A DNA stretch of 64,000 nt, from positions 2,210,775 through 2,274,774 of the forward strand of contig NZ_OY781091.1 in NCBI RefSeq assembly GCF_963676275.1. The letters are read 5' to 3'. This document shows, piece by piece, positions 33,017 to 41,700 of this stretch. Within the stretch, counting starts at the first letter, position 1. The number at the start of each line of letters is the position of its first letter. The notes under the pieces were generated by a model that saw only the letters and a list, made by a program, of their open reading frames with translations, was not told the origin of the DNA and did no database searches. Source of the DNA: an uncultured Cohaesibacter sp. GTDB lineage: Bacteria > Pseudomonadota > Alphaproteobacteria > Rhizobiales > Cohaesibacteraceae. The translations under genes and the position numbers were made by a program.

Positions 33017-33718
33017 ATGGCGAACGGAAATCTTGATAAACAGACAAGTGGATCAACGGCTGCGGCGCGGCGCGGGGTTAAGAGGAGCCGCACCGTGTAT
33101 GAGGATTTGCAGCGAGAGATCATGCTTGGTGTGCTGCCTCCAATGGCCACGATTGTGGAAATGGAGATTGCAGAGAGATTTGCTTGCAGTCAGAGCACGG
33201 TGCGTGAAGCGCTCATCGCGCTCAACAATGACGGCCTTGTCGAGCGGCGCTCGCACCGGGGCACCTTTGTTGCCGATGCGCGCGCAGATGATGCACATGA
33301 ACTGATCCGCATTCGGCGCGATATTGAATCGCGTGCCATGGCGCGGGTTTTGCGTCGTTTTGGTGCGTTGCTCAGAAATGAGCTCATCGAAATCATCGAG
33401 GCGATGAAAAGTGCCGCGCAGCAGGGCGATGTCTATCAGGTGACAATTCATGACCGGGCCTTCCATCTCAATCTGTTTGACGCGGCCGATCTGCCCAGTG
33501 TCCGGCCAGTATTGCAGCGCTGCCTGATACATAACCATCGTTTCAAGATCCTGAATTCAGGAAGCCAGCGCGACCTTTATGAGACTGCCGTGCGTCACGA
33601 AGCCATTCTGGATGGTCTGACCAGCGGTGATGTCAAAAGGGCCACCGCTGCCATGTCTCACCATGTGACAACAATCGAGGAATTCGGTCCGGATATTACA
33701 GAAGAAGAGGGATCATGA
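33017..33718 (+). CDS. GntR-family regulator with FCD domain
   Basis: This 233-residue regulator probably controls the adjacent sugar unit. The winged helix is RSRTVYEDLQREIMLGVLPPMATIVEMEIAERFACSQSTVREALIALNNDGLVERRSHRGTFVAD (about residues 23-87), a clear GntR domain. The C-terminal FCD domain (about 95-225) has RIRRDIESRAMARVL and the metal-ligand pattern TIHDRAFHLNLF (Asp and His), then YETAVRHEAILDGLTSGDVKRATAAMSHHV. FCD regulators bind sugar acids or other organic acids and release their operators. It lies between the divergent ATPase gene and the binding-protein gene, with a candidate operator pair 30 bases upstream. Confidence 0.9.
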   Translation: MANGNLDKQTSGSTAAARRGVKRSRTVYEDLQREIMLGVLPPMATIVEMEIAERFACSQSTVREALIALNNDGLVERRSHRGTFVADARADDAHELIRIRRDIESRAMARVLRRFGALLRNELIEIIEAMKSAAQQGDVYQVTIHDRAFHLNLFDAADLPSVRPVLQRCLIHNHRFKILNSGSQRDLYETAVRHEAILDGLTSGDVKRATAAMSHHVTTIEEFGPDITEEEGS

Positions 33719-33919
33719 ACTAGGAGTTTATTTCCCGGGCAGGAGCATTTCAAAAAGGGTCAGGAGAGGGGCCCTCGTTGAAAGAAGATCGAAAGATCGG
33801 GGAAAGATATGGCCGTTGCCCGAGCGGCCTCAGGAGGAGCGGGAGGCTTCTTTTGTCAAACTGCGGGCATTGAGGAAACCACTTTGCCGTTGTTTCAACG
33901 GTATAAAGCGGAGGAGAAG

Positions 33920-35140
33920 ATGAAGAAATCTCTATCAGTCGCAGCGCTCGCTGCGGCAATGTTGTTTTGCGGCGGTGCTGCAAACGCTCAAGATACTGTA
34001 AGATTCTGGTATCACTTCGATAACGCCGACAATCCGATGGCGGACCTTGTTGCCAAATTCGAAGCCAAGAATCCCGGCATCAAAGTCGAAGCCGAGAATA
34101 TTCCCTGGAATAGCTATTACGACAATCTTTACACTTCCATCATCGCCGGAAGCGCCCCCGATGCTGCCATGGTGAAAATGCACGCTCAGCCGCGCTTGGT
34201 GGAAATGGGTGCATTGGAACCGCTTGACGACAGAATTGCTGCTTGGGACGGAGCCAGTGACATTCAGGACAATCTGTTTGATCTCACCAAGGGTCCTGAT
34301 GGAAAACAATATTATTTGCCTGTACAATATGTTGTTCTTTATCTCTATTATCGCGCCGACATGTTCAAGGAACTTGGGCTTGAACCGCCAAAGACCTGCG
34401 ATGATTTCCGTAATGCCGCGATCAAGCTGACGCGGGACACCAACGGTGACGGTCGCAATGACGTCTACGGGTTCGGTTTCCGTGGCGGTAAGGGTGGCCA
34501 TGACCATTGGGGTAGCCTGGTGCTCTCGCGTGAGGGCGCCAGCTTCGACAAGGGCGGCATGACCAACGATGCAGCAATTGCCGGAACCCAGTTTGTCGTG
34601 GATCTCTTCCAGAAAGACAAGGTATTCCCGCCTTCTGCCCCCAATGATGGCTTCAAGGAAGTGACCGGTGCATTCAAGGCCGGAACCACTGCGATGACCA
34701 TCCATCACATTGGCTCGGCAAATGACATGGTTGCCGCTCTGGGTGACAATGTCTCTGCCACGACCGTTCCGGAATGTGGCGGTGGACGCTGGACGTCCTT
34801 TGGCGATGAATCCACGGCCGTTTTCTCGGACGCATCCAACAAGGACGCTGCCTGGAAGTGGATTGCTTTCCTTTCCTCTGAAGGAAACAACAAGGAATTC
34901 AACGAATCCACCGGTCAGTTGCCAGTCACCAAGTCTGACTCGGCAAACTGGACCCTACATCCAAAACGCTTCGTTGATGCGACCGTTGCAAGCTTGCCAT
35001 TCGCACATATGCTTCCGAACCGGCCGGAAACGTCCGACTTCGTGAACACCGAATGGCCCGTCAACATGCAGCGCGCCCTGACGGGTGAAATCTCGGCAGC
35101 AGATATGAACGCAAAAATCGAGAAATTGTTCAATCACTGA
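33920..35140 (+). CDS. carbohydrate ABC transporter substrate-binding protein (family 1)
   Basis: This 406-residue periplasmic protein captures the sugar for the importer. The signal peptide MKKSLSVAALAAAMLFCGGAANAQ is cleaved after Ala-Asn-Ala. The mature part begins with DTVRFWYHFDNADNPMADLVAKFEAKNPGIKVEAE, typical of family 1 binding proteins. GSAPDAAMVKMH, YLPVQYVVLYLYYRADMFKELGL and the C-terminal NTEWPVNMQRALTGEISAADMNAKIEKLF follow. I chose ATG 33920, preceded by GAGGAG, because the upstream extension (to 33809) has no signal-peptide character. The gene lies 201 bases after the GntR gene and is followed by an intercistronic hairpin and then the permease genes. Confidence 0.93.
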   Translation: MKKSLSVAALAAAMLFCGGAANAQDTVRFWYHFDNADNPMADLVAKFEAKNPGIKVEAENIPWNSYYDNLYTSIIAGSAPDAAMVKMHAQPRLVEMGALEPLDDRIAAWDGASDIQDNLFDLTKGPDGKQYYLPVQYVVLYLYYRADMFKELGLEPPKTCDDFRNAAIKLTRDTNGDGRNDVYGFGFRGGKGGHDHWGSLVLSREGASFDKGGMTNDAAIAGTQFVVDLFQKDKVFPPSAPNDGFKEVTGAFKAGTTAMTIHHIGSANDMVAALGDNVSATTVPECGGGRWTSFGDESTAVFSDASNKDAAWKWIAFLSSEGNNKEFNESTGQLPVTKSDSANWTLHPKRFVDATVASLPFAHMLPNRPETSDFVNTEWPVNMQRALTGEISAADMNAKIEKLFNH

Positions 35141-35155
35141 TTGCTGACAGAAAAT

Positions 35156-35184
35156 GGTTCGGTCGGTGCCAATTCGGCCGAACC
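35156..35184 (+). other. intercistronic hairpin after the binding-protein gene
   Basis: GGTTCGG (35156-35162) pairs with CCGAACC (35178-35184) around a 15-base loop that also holds a CGG/CCG pair. Such hairpins after a binding-protein gene often stabilise its mRNA or attenuate read-through into the permease genes. No T-run follows. Confidence 0.5.
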
Positions 35185-35281
35185 TCTCCCCCATGACTCC
35201 GGTTCTGCGCTGTCTGCCAGCTTCCTGATGGGAAGATGGAATGATGGCGGCACATAGGACACCGGCCCGCTATCCGGTGAA

Positions 35282-36199
35282 ATGACTATGACTATGACTG
35301 CATCTGAGTGGCCATCGAGCCGCGCGGCGCTCGCTAAGCGCGTACTGCCCTATGCGCTTTTATCACCTGCCGTGATTGTTACTTTGGCAATTGTTTTCTT
35401 TCCCATGGTGCAAGCTGCATGGATGAGCTTGCATGACTATATATTGTGGAAGCCGAACGCGATCAGCTTTGTCGGCCTGAAAAATTTCTTTGCCGCCTTC
35501 AATGACGAGGTCTTCTGGATCTCTCTCAAACATACGGTTATCTGGATTGGCCTGACCATTCCCAGCCAGCTGCTGCTTGGTCTCGTCACCGCATTGCTGC
35601 TCAATCAGGAATTTCCGTGGCGTCCGCTGGCTCGCGCCCTGATCATCATTCCATGGGCATTGCCTTCCGTGGTTATCGGGTTGATGTGGGTTTGGATCTA
35701 TGATTCCAACTATGGCATCCTCAATGACTTCCTGTTGCGCATCAACATCATTCAGGATTCCGTGCCATGGTTGGCCGATCCGGATACGGCTCTCTATGCC
35801 ATCATCCTGACGCTGACATGGCAGGGTTTCCCCTTCTTCGCGGTCATGATCCTTGCCGGACTGCAATCCATTCCCAAAAGCTATTATGAAGCCGCATCCA
35901 TCGACGGCGCAAGCAAATGGCGGCAATTCTGGCACATCACCCTGCCGGGCATCTCCGGTGTGCTGGTGACCGCTGTATTGCTCAGAACCATCTGGGTGGC
36001 GAACTCGATTGACGTCATCTACGTGATGACCGGCGGTGGCCCCGGCTATGCGACCTACACCTTGCCGCTTTACGCCTTCGTCAAGGCGCGTACCAATCTT
36101 GATTTCGGCTACGGCTCTTCTCTGGCAGTGCTCTTCACGATCATGCTTCTGGGGCTTGTGGTGGTCTATATGCGCAAAGTTGGAAAGGACACAGAATAA
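35282..36199 (+). CDS. sugar ABC transporter permease (MalF-type)
   Basis: This 305-residue inner-membrane permease forms half of the channel. Six membrane helices are visible, the first VLPYALLSPAVIVTLAIVFFPMV. The cytosolic EAA loop is SYYEAASIDGASKWRQFWHITLPGI (about residues 200-224), which docks to the ATPase. The ending FGYGSSLAVLFTIMLLGLVVVYM is normal. The start region is a curiosity: ATGACT is repeated three times in a row from 35282, giving three in-frame ATG codons; the first follows a GGTGA. The stop codon overlaps the next permease start by one base (TAATG). Confidence 0.92.
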   Translation: MTMTMTASEWPSSRAALAKRVLPYALLSPAVIVTLAIVFFPMVQAAWMSLHDYILWKPNAISFVGLKNFFAAFNDEVFWISLKHTVIWIGLTIPSQLLLGLVTALLLNQEFPWRPLARALIIIPWALPSVVIGLMWVWIYDSNYGILNDFLLRINIIQDSVPWLADPDTALYAIILTLTWQGFPFFAVMILAGLQSIPKSYYEAASIDGASKWRQFWHITLPGISGVLVTAVLLRTIWVANSIDVIYVMTGGGPGYATYTLPLYAFVKARTNLDFGYGSSLAVLFTIMLLGLVVVYMRKVGKDTE

Positions 36200-37029
36200 T
36201 GGTTAGCCGAAAAAGCAAATTGCGGCGCATTTTGACGGTCGAACTGCCGATGGTGGTCATTCTGCTCTTCACCTTGGGCCCGTATCTCTGGATGCTTCTG
36301 ACTTCGCTGACCGAGGAAGACAAGCTTTTCACTCAGGGACCAAGCCTGATTGGTGCGACTTTTGAAAACTACTTCCGTCTGTTCAATACGGTTGGTTTTC
36401 TCGACAATATGATCACTTCCTTCATTGTCGCTGCCGGAACGGTGGTTGTTGGCCTGACATTGAGTGTGACTGCTGCCTATTCCTTCTCGCGCTTCAACTT
36501 CATGGGCAAGAAATATCTGCTGACGCAGTTCCTGATCATCAATATGTTTCCGATCGTGCTGCTCATCCTGCCGCTGTTCGTCCTGATGCGCGTATTGGGT
36601 CTGCTGGACAGCCATCTGGCACTGATTATCGCAAACTCGACGGTCGCCATTCCCTTTTCGGTCTGGATGATGACCAGCTACATCAACGGCATACCCAAAT
36701 CGCTTGATGAAGCCGCCATGACAGATGGTTGCTCGCGTCTGGGTGCCTTGCGTCGGGTGGTTCTGCCGCTCTGCATGCCCGGTATCGTGGCAACCGGCAT
36801 CTATATCTTCATCACCGCATGGAACGAATATCTCTATGCGCTGTCCCTTGGAGGCCCGAATGTGCGCCCGATCACGGTCGCCATCCAGACCCTCATTGGC
36901 GAATATGAAGTGCAATGGGGCCTTTTGACCTCTGGCGGCATCGTTGGTGCTCTGCCTGCGACCATCCTGTTCCTGATTGTTCAGAAACGCCTGATCAGCG
37001 GCATGACACAGGGCGCGGTGAAAGGCTAG
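36199..37029 (+). CDS. sugar ABC transporter permease (MalG-type)
   Basis: This 276-residue protein is the second half of the importer channel. Six helices are predicted, starting with [22 protein letters not shown]. The EAA loop is [29 protein letters not shown] (about residues 172-200), and the end [21 protein letters not shown] is the standard MalG tail. It overlaps the preceding permease gene by one base, so translation is coupled. The sugar epimerase gene begins 29 bases later, with a strong GAGGAG ribosome binding site. Assignment is secure. Confidence 0.93.
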   Translation: MVSRKSKLRRILTVELPMVVILLFTLGPYLWMLLTSLTEEDKLFTQGPSLIGATFENYFRLFNTVGFLDNMITSFIVAAGTVVVGLTLSVTAAYSFSRFNFMGKKYLLTQFLIINMFPIVLLILPLFVLMRVLGLLDSHLALIIANSTVAIPFSVWMMTSYINGIPKSLDEAAMTDGCSRLGALRRVVLPLCMPGIVATGIYIFITAWNEYLYALSLGGPNVRPITVAIQTLIGEYEVQWGLLTSGGIVGALPATILFLIVQKRLISGMTQGAVKG

Positions 37030-37058
37030 GGGCCCTAGGGCTCCGAGGAGACAGGAAC

Positions 37059-37946
37059 ATGGATAATCCGATCGGTATCATCTCGATGCAATTTGCCCGC
37101 CCATTCGGGCGGCAGCATCTGGACCTGTTTGGCCGGATGAAGGAACTCGGTTTCGATCTGGTCGAACTGCTGGTGCCGGAACCTGAAGATGGGTTGAATG
37201 CAGAAGACATCAGAGGCGCGCTTCAGGACGCCGGGCTCAAGATCGCACTTGCAGCGCGTGTGTCTCTTGCCCGTTCCATTTCGGATGCCGATCCAGGTAT
37301 TCGGCAGGCCGGGTCCGACTATCTGAAATATTGCATCGATATGGCGCAGGCCGTCGGCGCGATATCGCTCGGAGGTCCATTATATGGTGCGCCCATGGTC
37401 TTTGCGGGGCGGGCACCAGCGCCCGTCGCTGAAGAGGAAATGAAAGCTAGAGAGCAGCGGGTGATCGATGCATTGTCCCGTTTGTCCCCCCTTGCAATGG
37501 CAGCAGATTGCCTGCTCGCTCTCGAACCTCTCAATCGCTATGAGACAGATGTCATTTCGACGGTCTCGCAGGCCATGCGCGTCATCGAGGCCGTCGATCA
37601 TCCTTCCCTCGGGCTGCTGCTGGACAGTTTCCACGCCAATATCGAGGAACGCTCCATTCCCGACGCGATACGAATGGCCGGGGAGAAGCTGTTTTATTTC
37701 CAGGGAAATGAAAATCATCGCGGTTTTCCAGGCACTGGCAACATGGATTGGCCGCAAATCATGAAGGCGCTTCGCGACATCGATTATCGCGGAGCAATCA
37801 CGCTGGAACCATTCCGCCGCAACGATGACCGCATCGGTCTTCCAATCGCCCAATGGCGTCCGCCGCACGAAGATGAAAGCCAAAAGCTCAAGGCCGCAAT
37901 TGCATTGATCCGCGCCTGCGCACAAATGGCGGAGTTTCAAAGATGA
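37059..37946 (+). CDS. sugar epimerase/isomerase, AP endonuclease 2 (TIM-barrel) family
   Basis: This 295-residue cytosolic TIM-barrel enzyme resembles the D-tagatose/D-psicose 3-epimerase and related families. The four active-site positions can be seen: Glu in LALEPLNRYET (about residue 155), Asp in LLLDSFHANIEE (about 188), His in GNENHRGFPGTGNMDW (about 217) and Glu in ITLEPFRR (about 250). The GTGNMDW segment is typical of ketose 3-epimerases. I chose ATG 37059, preceded by GAGGAGACAGGA, over an in-frame ATG 48 codons upstream inside the permease gene. It overlaps the Gfo/Idh/MocA gene by four bases (ATGA), so the two act together. The exact sugar is unknown. Confidence 0.88.
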   Translation: MDNPIGIISMQFARPFGRQHLDLFGRMKELGFDLVELLVPEPEDGLNAEDIRGALQDAGLKIALAARVSLARSISDADPGIRQAGSDYLKYCIDMAQAVGAISLGGPLYGAPMVFAGRAPAPVAEEEMKAREQRVIDALSRLSPLAMAADCLLALEPLNRYETDVISTVSQAMRVIEAVDHPSLGLLLDSFHANIEERSIPDAIRMAGEKLFYFQGNENHRGFPGTGNMDWPQIMKALRDIDYRGAITLEPFRRNDDRIGLPIAQWRPPHEDESQKLKAAIALIRACAQMAEFQR

Positions 37947-38962
37947 CACTGAATATCGGCTGGATCGGTTGCGGTCGCCACGCTTCACAGATGCTGATGC
38001 CGCAACTGGCAAGAAATGATCTGCATATCGCCGCGGTTTGTGATCTTGATGACAAGGCCGCCAGCAGAGCTGCATGGCAATATGGTGCGGAAGCAACCTA
38101 TGGCTATTATCGCGATCTTATCAATCACAAGGGACTGGATGCCATTGGCATGGCTGTCGGTCCGGAAGTGCATCACGATGCTGCACTGGCCGCGCTGGCC
38201 AGCGGGTTGCCGGTCTTTATCGAAAAGCCGCCCGCAAAGGACCTCAAGGCAACCGAAGAAATCGCAGAAGCCTCCATACGTGCTGGCAAGCCGGTGATCG
38301 TGGGCTTCATGAAGCGCTATTCAACCGGCAACAGGATCGCAAGGAATATCGTAAAGGACACCGAGTTCGGGCCGGTCATGGGGCTTTCGGGCTACTATAT
38401 GAATGAACCTGCCTATTTTGCCGGAAAGCCTGACTATACCAGCTTCTATCTGCATCACTGCGTGCATTATATGGATCTTCTGCCATGGCTGGCGGGGGCG
38501 CCCTTTGCAGACCTGTCCGTGCGGGTGAATGTTGCCACACCGGGGCACATCCTCGTGCATCTGGGTTTCGAATGCGCAAATGGCACGATCGGATCGGTCG
38601 CCATGGGCACCACCCAGTCCCGAGGCACGCCGACAGAAAGCCTCACCATCATGGGCGACCACAAGCGGGTCGAGATCCAGAATATCATTCATGTCAAATA
38701 TTTCCGTCATCCGCCTTTCAAGGCCGATGACGCCCAAGCCACTCTCAGCCCGGATACCGACACACTGTGCTGGGAACCCAATTTCACAGCTGCCGCCAAT
38801 GAAGATCATAAAGGCTACGCAGCTCTGATCGCCGATGCCGCAGCCGCCTTCAGGGGCGAGGCATCGGCAGCCCCCCAAATCCACGATGGCGTCGTAGCGA
38901 TGGCGTCTCTCGAACGCATGACGGTTTTGATCGAGCAAGAGTTCAAGAAACAAAAGAAATAA
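37943..38962 (+). CDS. Gfo/Idh/MocA-family sugar oxidoreductase
   Basis: This 339-residue NAD(P)-dependent dehydrogenase has an N-terminal Rossmann domain, NIGWIGCGRHASQMLMPQLARNDLHIAAVCDLDDKAA (Gly-x-Gly-x-x-x-x at about residues 9-15). The family motif EKPPAKDLKATEEI (about 93-106, with the Glu-Lys-Pro) follows. The catalytic region is SFYLHHCVHYMDLLPWLAG (about 172-190), with the His-x-x-x-Asp arrangement seen in the family. The C-terminal beta-sheet domain is complete. Family members oxidise or epimerise sugars, inositols and related polyols. Translation is coupled to the epimerase gene by a four-base overlap. The oxidation partner is not clear. Confidence 0.9.
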   Translation: MTLNIGWIGCGRHASQMLMPQLARNDLHIAAVCDLDDKAASRAAWQYGAEATYGYYRDLINHKGLDAIGMAVGPEVHHDAALAALASGLPVFIEKPPAKDLKATEEIAEASIRAGKPVIVGFMKRYSTGNRIARNIVKDTEFGPVMGLSGYYMNEPAYFAGKPDYTSFYLHHCVHYMDLLPWLAGAPFADLSVRVNVATPGHILVHLGFECANGTIGSVAMGTTQSRGTPTESLTIMGDHKRVEIQNIIHVKYFRHPPFKADDAQATLSPDTDTLCWEPNFTAAANEDHKGYAALIADAAAAFRGEASAAPQIHDGVVAMASLERMTVLIEQEFKKQKK

Positions 38963-39045
38963 CGCCGGAAAGGATCAAGGGAATTGCCGCGCCCTTCCAC
39001 AAGCATTGCGACAATTCCCCTACAAACAAGGAAAGGAAACACACC

Positions 39046-39390
39046 ATGGTAAATCGATATCTTCCTACCCCTGTGTTGCATCGTGTCGTTGAGAAAGATG
39101 GATTTGTCTTTGTCGGCGGTACTGCTTGCGATGATACCAGCAAGGATATCAAAGGGCAAACCCTCGAGACCCTCGAAAAGATGGAAGGCTACCTGCATGA
39201 GGCAGGCTCGGACAAGAACAAGGTTCTGTTTGCAACCATCTATCTTGCCAGCCTCGATCTCAAGGCGGAGATGAGCGAAGTCTGGGGCGAATGGTTCGAA
39301 GCTGAACATCTCCCGGCGCGCGCAACGCTCTGCTCTCCGGATCTGGGTGGCGACACCCTGATCGAAATTTTTGTTACGGCATATAAATAA
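39046..39390 (+). CDS. RidA/YjgF-family protein
   Basis: This 114-residue protein belongs to the RidA (YjgF/YER057c/UK114) family, trimeric proteins that hydrolyse reactive enamines or imines or catalyse related steps. VVEKDGFVFVGGTACDDTSKDIKGQTLETLEKMEGYLHEAGSDKNKVLFATIYLASL (about 13-69) is the family core, and PARATLCSPDL (about 90-100) has the conserved Arg. In RidA itself the catalytic Arg lies in the ARxAVEVA segment; here the equivalent carries Arg-Ala-Thr-Leu and lacks the VE part, so it is a divergent paralogue rather than true RidA. It sits 83 bases after the dehydrogenase gene and 20 bases before the transketolase gene. Confidence 0.85.
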   Translation: MVNRYLPTPVLHRVVEKDGFVFVGGTACDDTSKDIKGQTLETLEKMEGYLHEAGSDKNKVLFATIYLASLDLKAEMSEVWGEWFEAEHLPARATLCSPDLGGDTLIEIFVTAYK

Positions 39391-39410
39391 GTCTCCCACG
39401 AGGTTTTAAA

Positions 39411-41405
39411 ATGGTAGATAAAGCCCCAACTGTTGTATCGAACGCCATTCGGTTCCTCTCTGCCGATGCCGTTCAGAATGCCAAATCTGGCCACCCCGGC
39501 ATGCCCATGGGCATGGCTGAAATGGGCGTGGCGCTTTGGAAAAATCATCTCAAGCACAATCCAAAAAATCCCAAATGGGACAACCGCGACCGCTTTGTTC
39601 TGAGCAATGGTCACGGCTCCATGCTCATCTATAGCCTGCTGCATTTCTCCGGCTATGATGTGAGCATGGATGACATCAAGGACTTCCGTCAGCTGCATTC
39701 AAAAACGCCCGGACACCCGGAATATGGTGTAACCCCGGGCATTGAAACCACCACCGGCCCACTCGGGCAGGGCATTGCCAACGCCGTTGGCATGGCAATC
39801 GCCGAAAAGGTGCTGGCTGCCGACTATAACCGTCCCGGTTTCGACATTGTCGACCATTACACCTATGTCTTTATGGGTGATGGCTGCATGATGGAAGGCG
39901 TCTCCCACGAAGCCTGTTCGCTGGCCGGAACGCTTGCCCTCAACAAGCTGATCGTACTCTATGACGATAACGGCATTTCCATTGACGGCGATGTGAAGGG
40001 CTGGTTCACCGATGACACGCCAATGCGCTTCGAATCCTATGGCTGGAATGTTATTCGCAACATTGATGGTCATGATATTGAAGCTGTTGAAGCTGCTGTT
40101 GCCGAGGCGAAAAAGCAGAATGACAAGCCGACCCTGATCTGCTGCAAAACCACCATCGGCAAGGGCGCCCCAACTGTTGGCGGCACGGCAGCCTGCCATG
40201 GCAACCTGTTGGGCGATGCTGAAATCGCCAAGGCTCGTGAATTGATGGGCTGGAGCTATCCCGCCTTTGATATTCCGCAACAGGTCTATGATGAAATGAG
40301 CGCTCTGGAAGCTGGCGCTGCGGCGGAAGCGGCTTGGAGCGAGAGCTTTGCTGCTTATGAAAAGGCCTTCCCCAAGGAAGCTGCATGCTACAAGCGCCGC
40401 ATGTCCGGTGAACTGCCTGCCGACTTTGCCAGCAAGATGACGGCATTCATTGCCGAAACCGCAAAGGCACAGCAGGAAATGCCGGTTCGCATGGCCAGCC
40501 ACAAGGCGATCACCATGATTGCCAAGGAACTGCCCGAACTGATTGGCGCATCTGCCGACCTTGCCGCTTCCTGCCTTTCCTACTGGGAAGACAGCAAGCC
40601 CGTAACCGCGAAAGACGGTGGCAACTTCATCTATGCCGGTATTCGTGAATTCGGCATGGGTGCCATCATGAATGGTATCGCCCTGCATGGTGGCCTTATC
40701 CCGTTCGGCGGCGGCTATGTAACCTTCTCCGACTATCAGCGAAATGCCATCCGTATGGGCGCGCTGATGAAACAGCGGGTCATTTATGCGCTGTCTCACG
40801 ATTCCATTGCCGTGGGTGAAGATGGGCCGACCCATCAGCCGATTGAGCAACTCGGCTCTCTGCGCATGATCCCAAATCTCGACGTCTGGCGTCCATGTGA
40901 TGCAACTGAGGCCGCTGTGGCATGGGAATGCGCCATCGCCCATGAAGAAACCCCGACCCTGATGTCTCTCAGCCGCCAGATTTGCCCCGCCTTCAAGCGC
41001 AGCGACGCGCAGGTGGAAGCCATCAAGCGCGGTGGCTATGTCATCAGCGAAGCGAAAGGTGAGCTTAAGGCCGTCATCATCGCAACCGGCGGTGAAATGG
41101 ATATTGCGCTTAAAGGGCAGGCGCTTCTGGAAGCAGAAGGCATTGGTGCCCGCGTCGTTTCCATGCCTTCCACCTTCCTGTTCGACAAACAGGACAAGGC
41201 CTATAAGGCCGACATCCTGCCAGCAGGCATTCCGCGCGTCTCCGTTGAGGCTGCCCACACGGATTACTGGCGCAAATATGTCGGTCTGGAAGGGGCCTGC
41301 GTCGGTCTGGACAGCTTTGGGGAGTCTGCTCCTCCGGCTGTGCTCTATGACTATTTCAACATCACCGACAAGGCCGTCGCCAAGGCAGTCAAGTCCGTAC
41401 TCTAG
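39411..41405 (+). CDS. tkt: transketolase
   Basis: Transketolase moves two-carbon units between ketose and aldose phosphates in the pentose phosphate pathway, using thiamine diphosphate, in the cytosol. The 664 residues are full length. The N-terminus has SADAVQNAKSGHPGMPMGMA (about 19-38). The ThDP motif is GDGCMMEGVSHEACSLAGTL (about 155-175), with the Asn in DDNGISIDG. The Pyr domain has EFGMGAIMNGIALHGG (about 416-431) and SHDSIAVGEDGPTHQP (about 465-480), and the C-terminal domain ends with GLDSFGESAPPAVLYDYF. The gene follows the RidA-like gene by 20 bases, so it may share the sugar operon transcript as well as serve central metabolism. Long open frames on the other strand are shadows. 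Confidence 0.96.
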   Translation: MVDKAPTVVSNAIRFLSADAVQNAKSGHPGMPMGMAEMGVALWKNHLKHNPKNPKWDNRDRFVLSNGHGSMLIYSLLHFSGYDVSMDDIKDFRQLHSKTPGHPEYGVTPGIETTTGPLGQGIANAVGMAIAEKVLAADYNRPGFDIVDHYTYVFMGDGCMMEGVSHEACSLAGTLALNKLIVLYDDNGISIDGDVKGWFTDDTPMRFESYGWNVIRNIDGHDIEAVEAAVAEAKKQNDKPTLICCKTTIGKGAPTVGGTAACHGNLLGDAEIAKARELMGWSYPAFDIPQQVYDEMSALEAGAAAEAAWSESFAAYEKAFPKEAACYKRRMSGELPADFASKMTAFIAETAKAQQEMPVRMASHKAITMIAKELPELIGASADLAASCLSYWEDSKPVTAKDGGNFIYAGIREFGMGAIMNGIALHGGLIPFGGGYVTFSDYQRNAIRMGALMKQRVIYALSHDSIAVGEDGPTHQPIEQLGSLRMIPNLDVWRPCDATEAAVAWECAIAHEETPTLMSLSRQICPAFKRSDAQVEAIKRGGYVISEAKGELKAVIIATGGEMDIALKGQALLEAEGIGARVVSMPSTFLFDKQDKAYKADILPAGIPRVSVEAAHTDYWRKYVGLEGACVGLDSFGESAPPAVLYDYFNITDKAVAKAVKSVL

Positions 41406-41700
41406 AGAGTTGGCTCTTTTACAATAGCCAGGTGAAACTGGAACAGTCTCCGCAGAAACCAAAAGAGCACGCAAAACCATTCCGGCGACCGTCAGACCTC
41501 TGACGGCCTCCGGATATCAGACAAAACAGCCTCGGCAAGTCCGCAAGAGGCAAGCGCACGATTTGAAATGTCCCATGGATCGGGGACGGGAATTCCGGAT
41601 CTATACAAGGCCTTGAAGAGGCGCAGTGCTGTGGATCGAACTGATCTACGGCCCGGCCTTTGAGTGCGCCTGCCAATGATCCGGAGCAGGAGGATTTGTT
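41406..41700. other. intergenic region between transketolase and aldose 1-epimerase
   Basis: These 295 bases hold no gene I can support. Two structures are visible: GCTCTTTT (41412-41419) with AAAAGAGC (41461-41468), and a tight hairpin CCGTCAG/CTGACGG (41489-41506, 4-base loop) without a following T-run. A strong GGAGCAGGAGGA lies just before the TTG start of the next gene. Confidence 0.45.

Noticed and set aside
39699-41480. A 593-codon open frame on the minus strand opposite transketolase
   Set aside because: The plus strand carries full-length transketolase with all motifs. The minus-strand translation shows no family features and is a shadow.
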